In this document: positions 23,384 through 24,069 of the stretch, in pieces
Layout of the letters: every line of letters begins with the position of its first letter
How positions within the stretch are numbered: position 1 is the first letter of the stretch
From: CAYUVF01 sp964448045
Lineage (GTDB): Bacteria > Bacteroidota > Rhodothermia > Rhodothermales > Salinibacteraceae
DNA length: 24,069 bases
Direction of reading: 5' to 3'
Assembly (NCBI GenBank): GCA_964448045.1
Contig: CAYUVF010000062.1
Coordinates: 1-24,069, forward strand
Position numbers and translations under genes: made by a program
The notes under the pieces: model-generated
Told to the model about the DNA's origin: nothing
Seen by the model: only the letters and a program-made list of their open reading frames with translations
Databases searched by the model: none

Positions 23384-24069
23384 ATGCCCGACGCCCCTGG
23401 TCGGCTCCCCGATTTTTTCGTGCTGGGCGCGGCCAAATGCGGCACAACGTCGCTGCACGACTACCTCCGGCAGCATCCCGCGCTCTTCCTGCCTTATGTG
23501 AAAGAGCTCAACTTTTTTGATGCCGAGCCCGAACGGTTCGCCTCCCGGCTCGACCGGTATCGGGCCTATTTCGCCGAGGCCGGCGACCGCCTTGCCGGGG
23601 AAGCCACCCCGTCCTACTTTCGCCGGACCGACGTCGTGCCGCAGCGGATGCGCCAGCTCTACGGGGACCGGTCGCCACGTTTCGTGCTGCTCCTGCGCGA
23701 CCCTGTCGAGCGCGCCTACTCGCACTACTTGCACAACGTCTCTGAAGGGCGGGAGCCGCTCTCGTTTACGGAGGCCTTGCACGCGGAGCAGGCCCAGCCC
23801 GAGGCTAAGCAGCAGGCGTGGAAGGGCTACTTTGCGGACGGCGTGTACGCCGATGCGCTCGCGGACTGGGTCGACGCGTTTCCTCGCGACCACGTCCTGA
23901 TTGCGCTGACCAGCGACCTCGCCGAAACGCCGGACTCGGTTCTCCGCCGGATCTTCCGCTTTCTCGATGTCAATCCCGCAGCCAAGATCGATACGGGCAA
24001 GCGGCTCAACCAGACGGGCGAGCGGCAGAGCCGTCGCCTCGGACGGATGTGGGCATGGGCGCCCGGTGG
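23384..24069 (+). CDS. PAPS-dependent sulfotransferase, N-terminal part (3' end outside window)
   Basis: The frame from ATG 23384 stays open to the last base, giving 228 complete codons without a stop. PDFFVLGAAKCGTTSLHDYL carries the 5'-phosphosulfate-binding loop (K18, GTTS). FVLLLRDPVERAYSHYLHN carries the 3'-phosphate-binding motif (R105 and S113). KELNFFD and GEATPSYF are also typical of the heparan-sulfate/NodH-like sulfotransferase domain. The enzyme would move sulfate from PAPS to a hydroxyl or amine of a glycan or lipid. Roughly three quarters of a usual 290-310-residue protein is present, and the protein looks soluble. With the GT4 gene 58 bases upstream it likely belongs to one pathway. 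Confidence 0.93.
   Translation, partial: MPDAPGRLPDFFVLGAAKCGTTSLHDYLRQHPALFLPYVKELNFFDAEPERFASRLDRYRAYFAEAGDRLAGEATPSYFRRTDVVPQRMRQLYGDRSPRFVLLLRDPVERAYSHYLHNVSEGREPLSFTEALHAEQAQPEAKQQAWKGYFADGVYADALADWVDAFPRDHVLIALTSDLAETPDSVLRRIFRFLDVNPAAKIDTGKRLNQTGERQSRRLGRMWAWAPG

Overview
The window looks like chromosomal DNA from a high-GC member of the Bacteroidota/Rhodothermota side of the tree, plausibly a halophilic Salinibacter relative. This is inferred from a TonB-dependent receptor barrel, very acidic proteins, few recognisable Shine-Dalgarno sites, promoter-like TTG...TAnnTTYG sequences, a menaquinone gene and a fused IcmF-type mutase. No marker gene fixes the species. No tRNA, rRNA or CRISPR array was seen, and no insertion sequence or transposase.

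Layout. (1) 1-820: the 3' end of a TonB-dependent receptor gene and its intrinsic terminator. (2) 824-7630: a lipid/acyl-CoA-flavoured cluster. It is opened by a TetR regulator whose start region carries a CAAAC-N4-GTTTG palindrome, followed by a metallo-beta-lactamase-fold hydrolase with a C-terminal winged helix, an SCP2-like protein, an SDR on the opposite strand, a saccharopine-dehydrogenase-like reductase, a second metallo-beta-lactamase-fold hydrolase, a ZADH2/PTGR3-like enoyl reductase and a hotdog thioesterase. (3) 7801-8490: Mn-type superoxide dismutase with its own terminator. (4) 8517-15582: a complete seven-gene Mrp Na+/H+ antiporter operon in the permuted order F-G-A-B-C-D-E, with a Sfp-type phosphopantetheinyl transferase at its end. 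(5) 15591-17080: a small exported protein of unknown function on the minus strand, diverging from menB. (6) 17203-20712: icmF, the B12-dependent isobutyryl-CoA mutase fused to its GTPase chaperone. (7) 20755-22074: a compositionally foreign patch. It holds a roughly 43% GC gene with a HEPN-like RNxxxH motif, then a frameshifted and truncated MNT nucleotidyltransferase, then a coding remnant. (8) 22084-24069: a GT4 glycosyltransferase and a sulfotransferase that runs off the window.

How the genes may work together. Region 2 has the parts for handling unusual or branched acyl-CoA or lipid carbonyl compounds under a fatty-acid-type TetR repressor, and icmF fits the same theme (branched/straight C4 acyl-CoA interconversion). 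The Mrp complex would provide Na+ export and pH homeostasis, as expected in a salty habitat. The last two genes suggest a sulfated glycolipid or polysaccharide. The best candidate for something undescribed is region 7: a long HEPN-like protein placed next to a decaying MNT gene. The TetR-led lipid cluster comes second.
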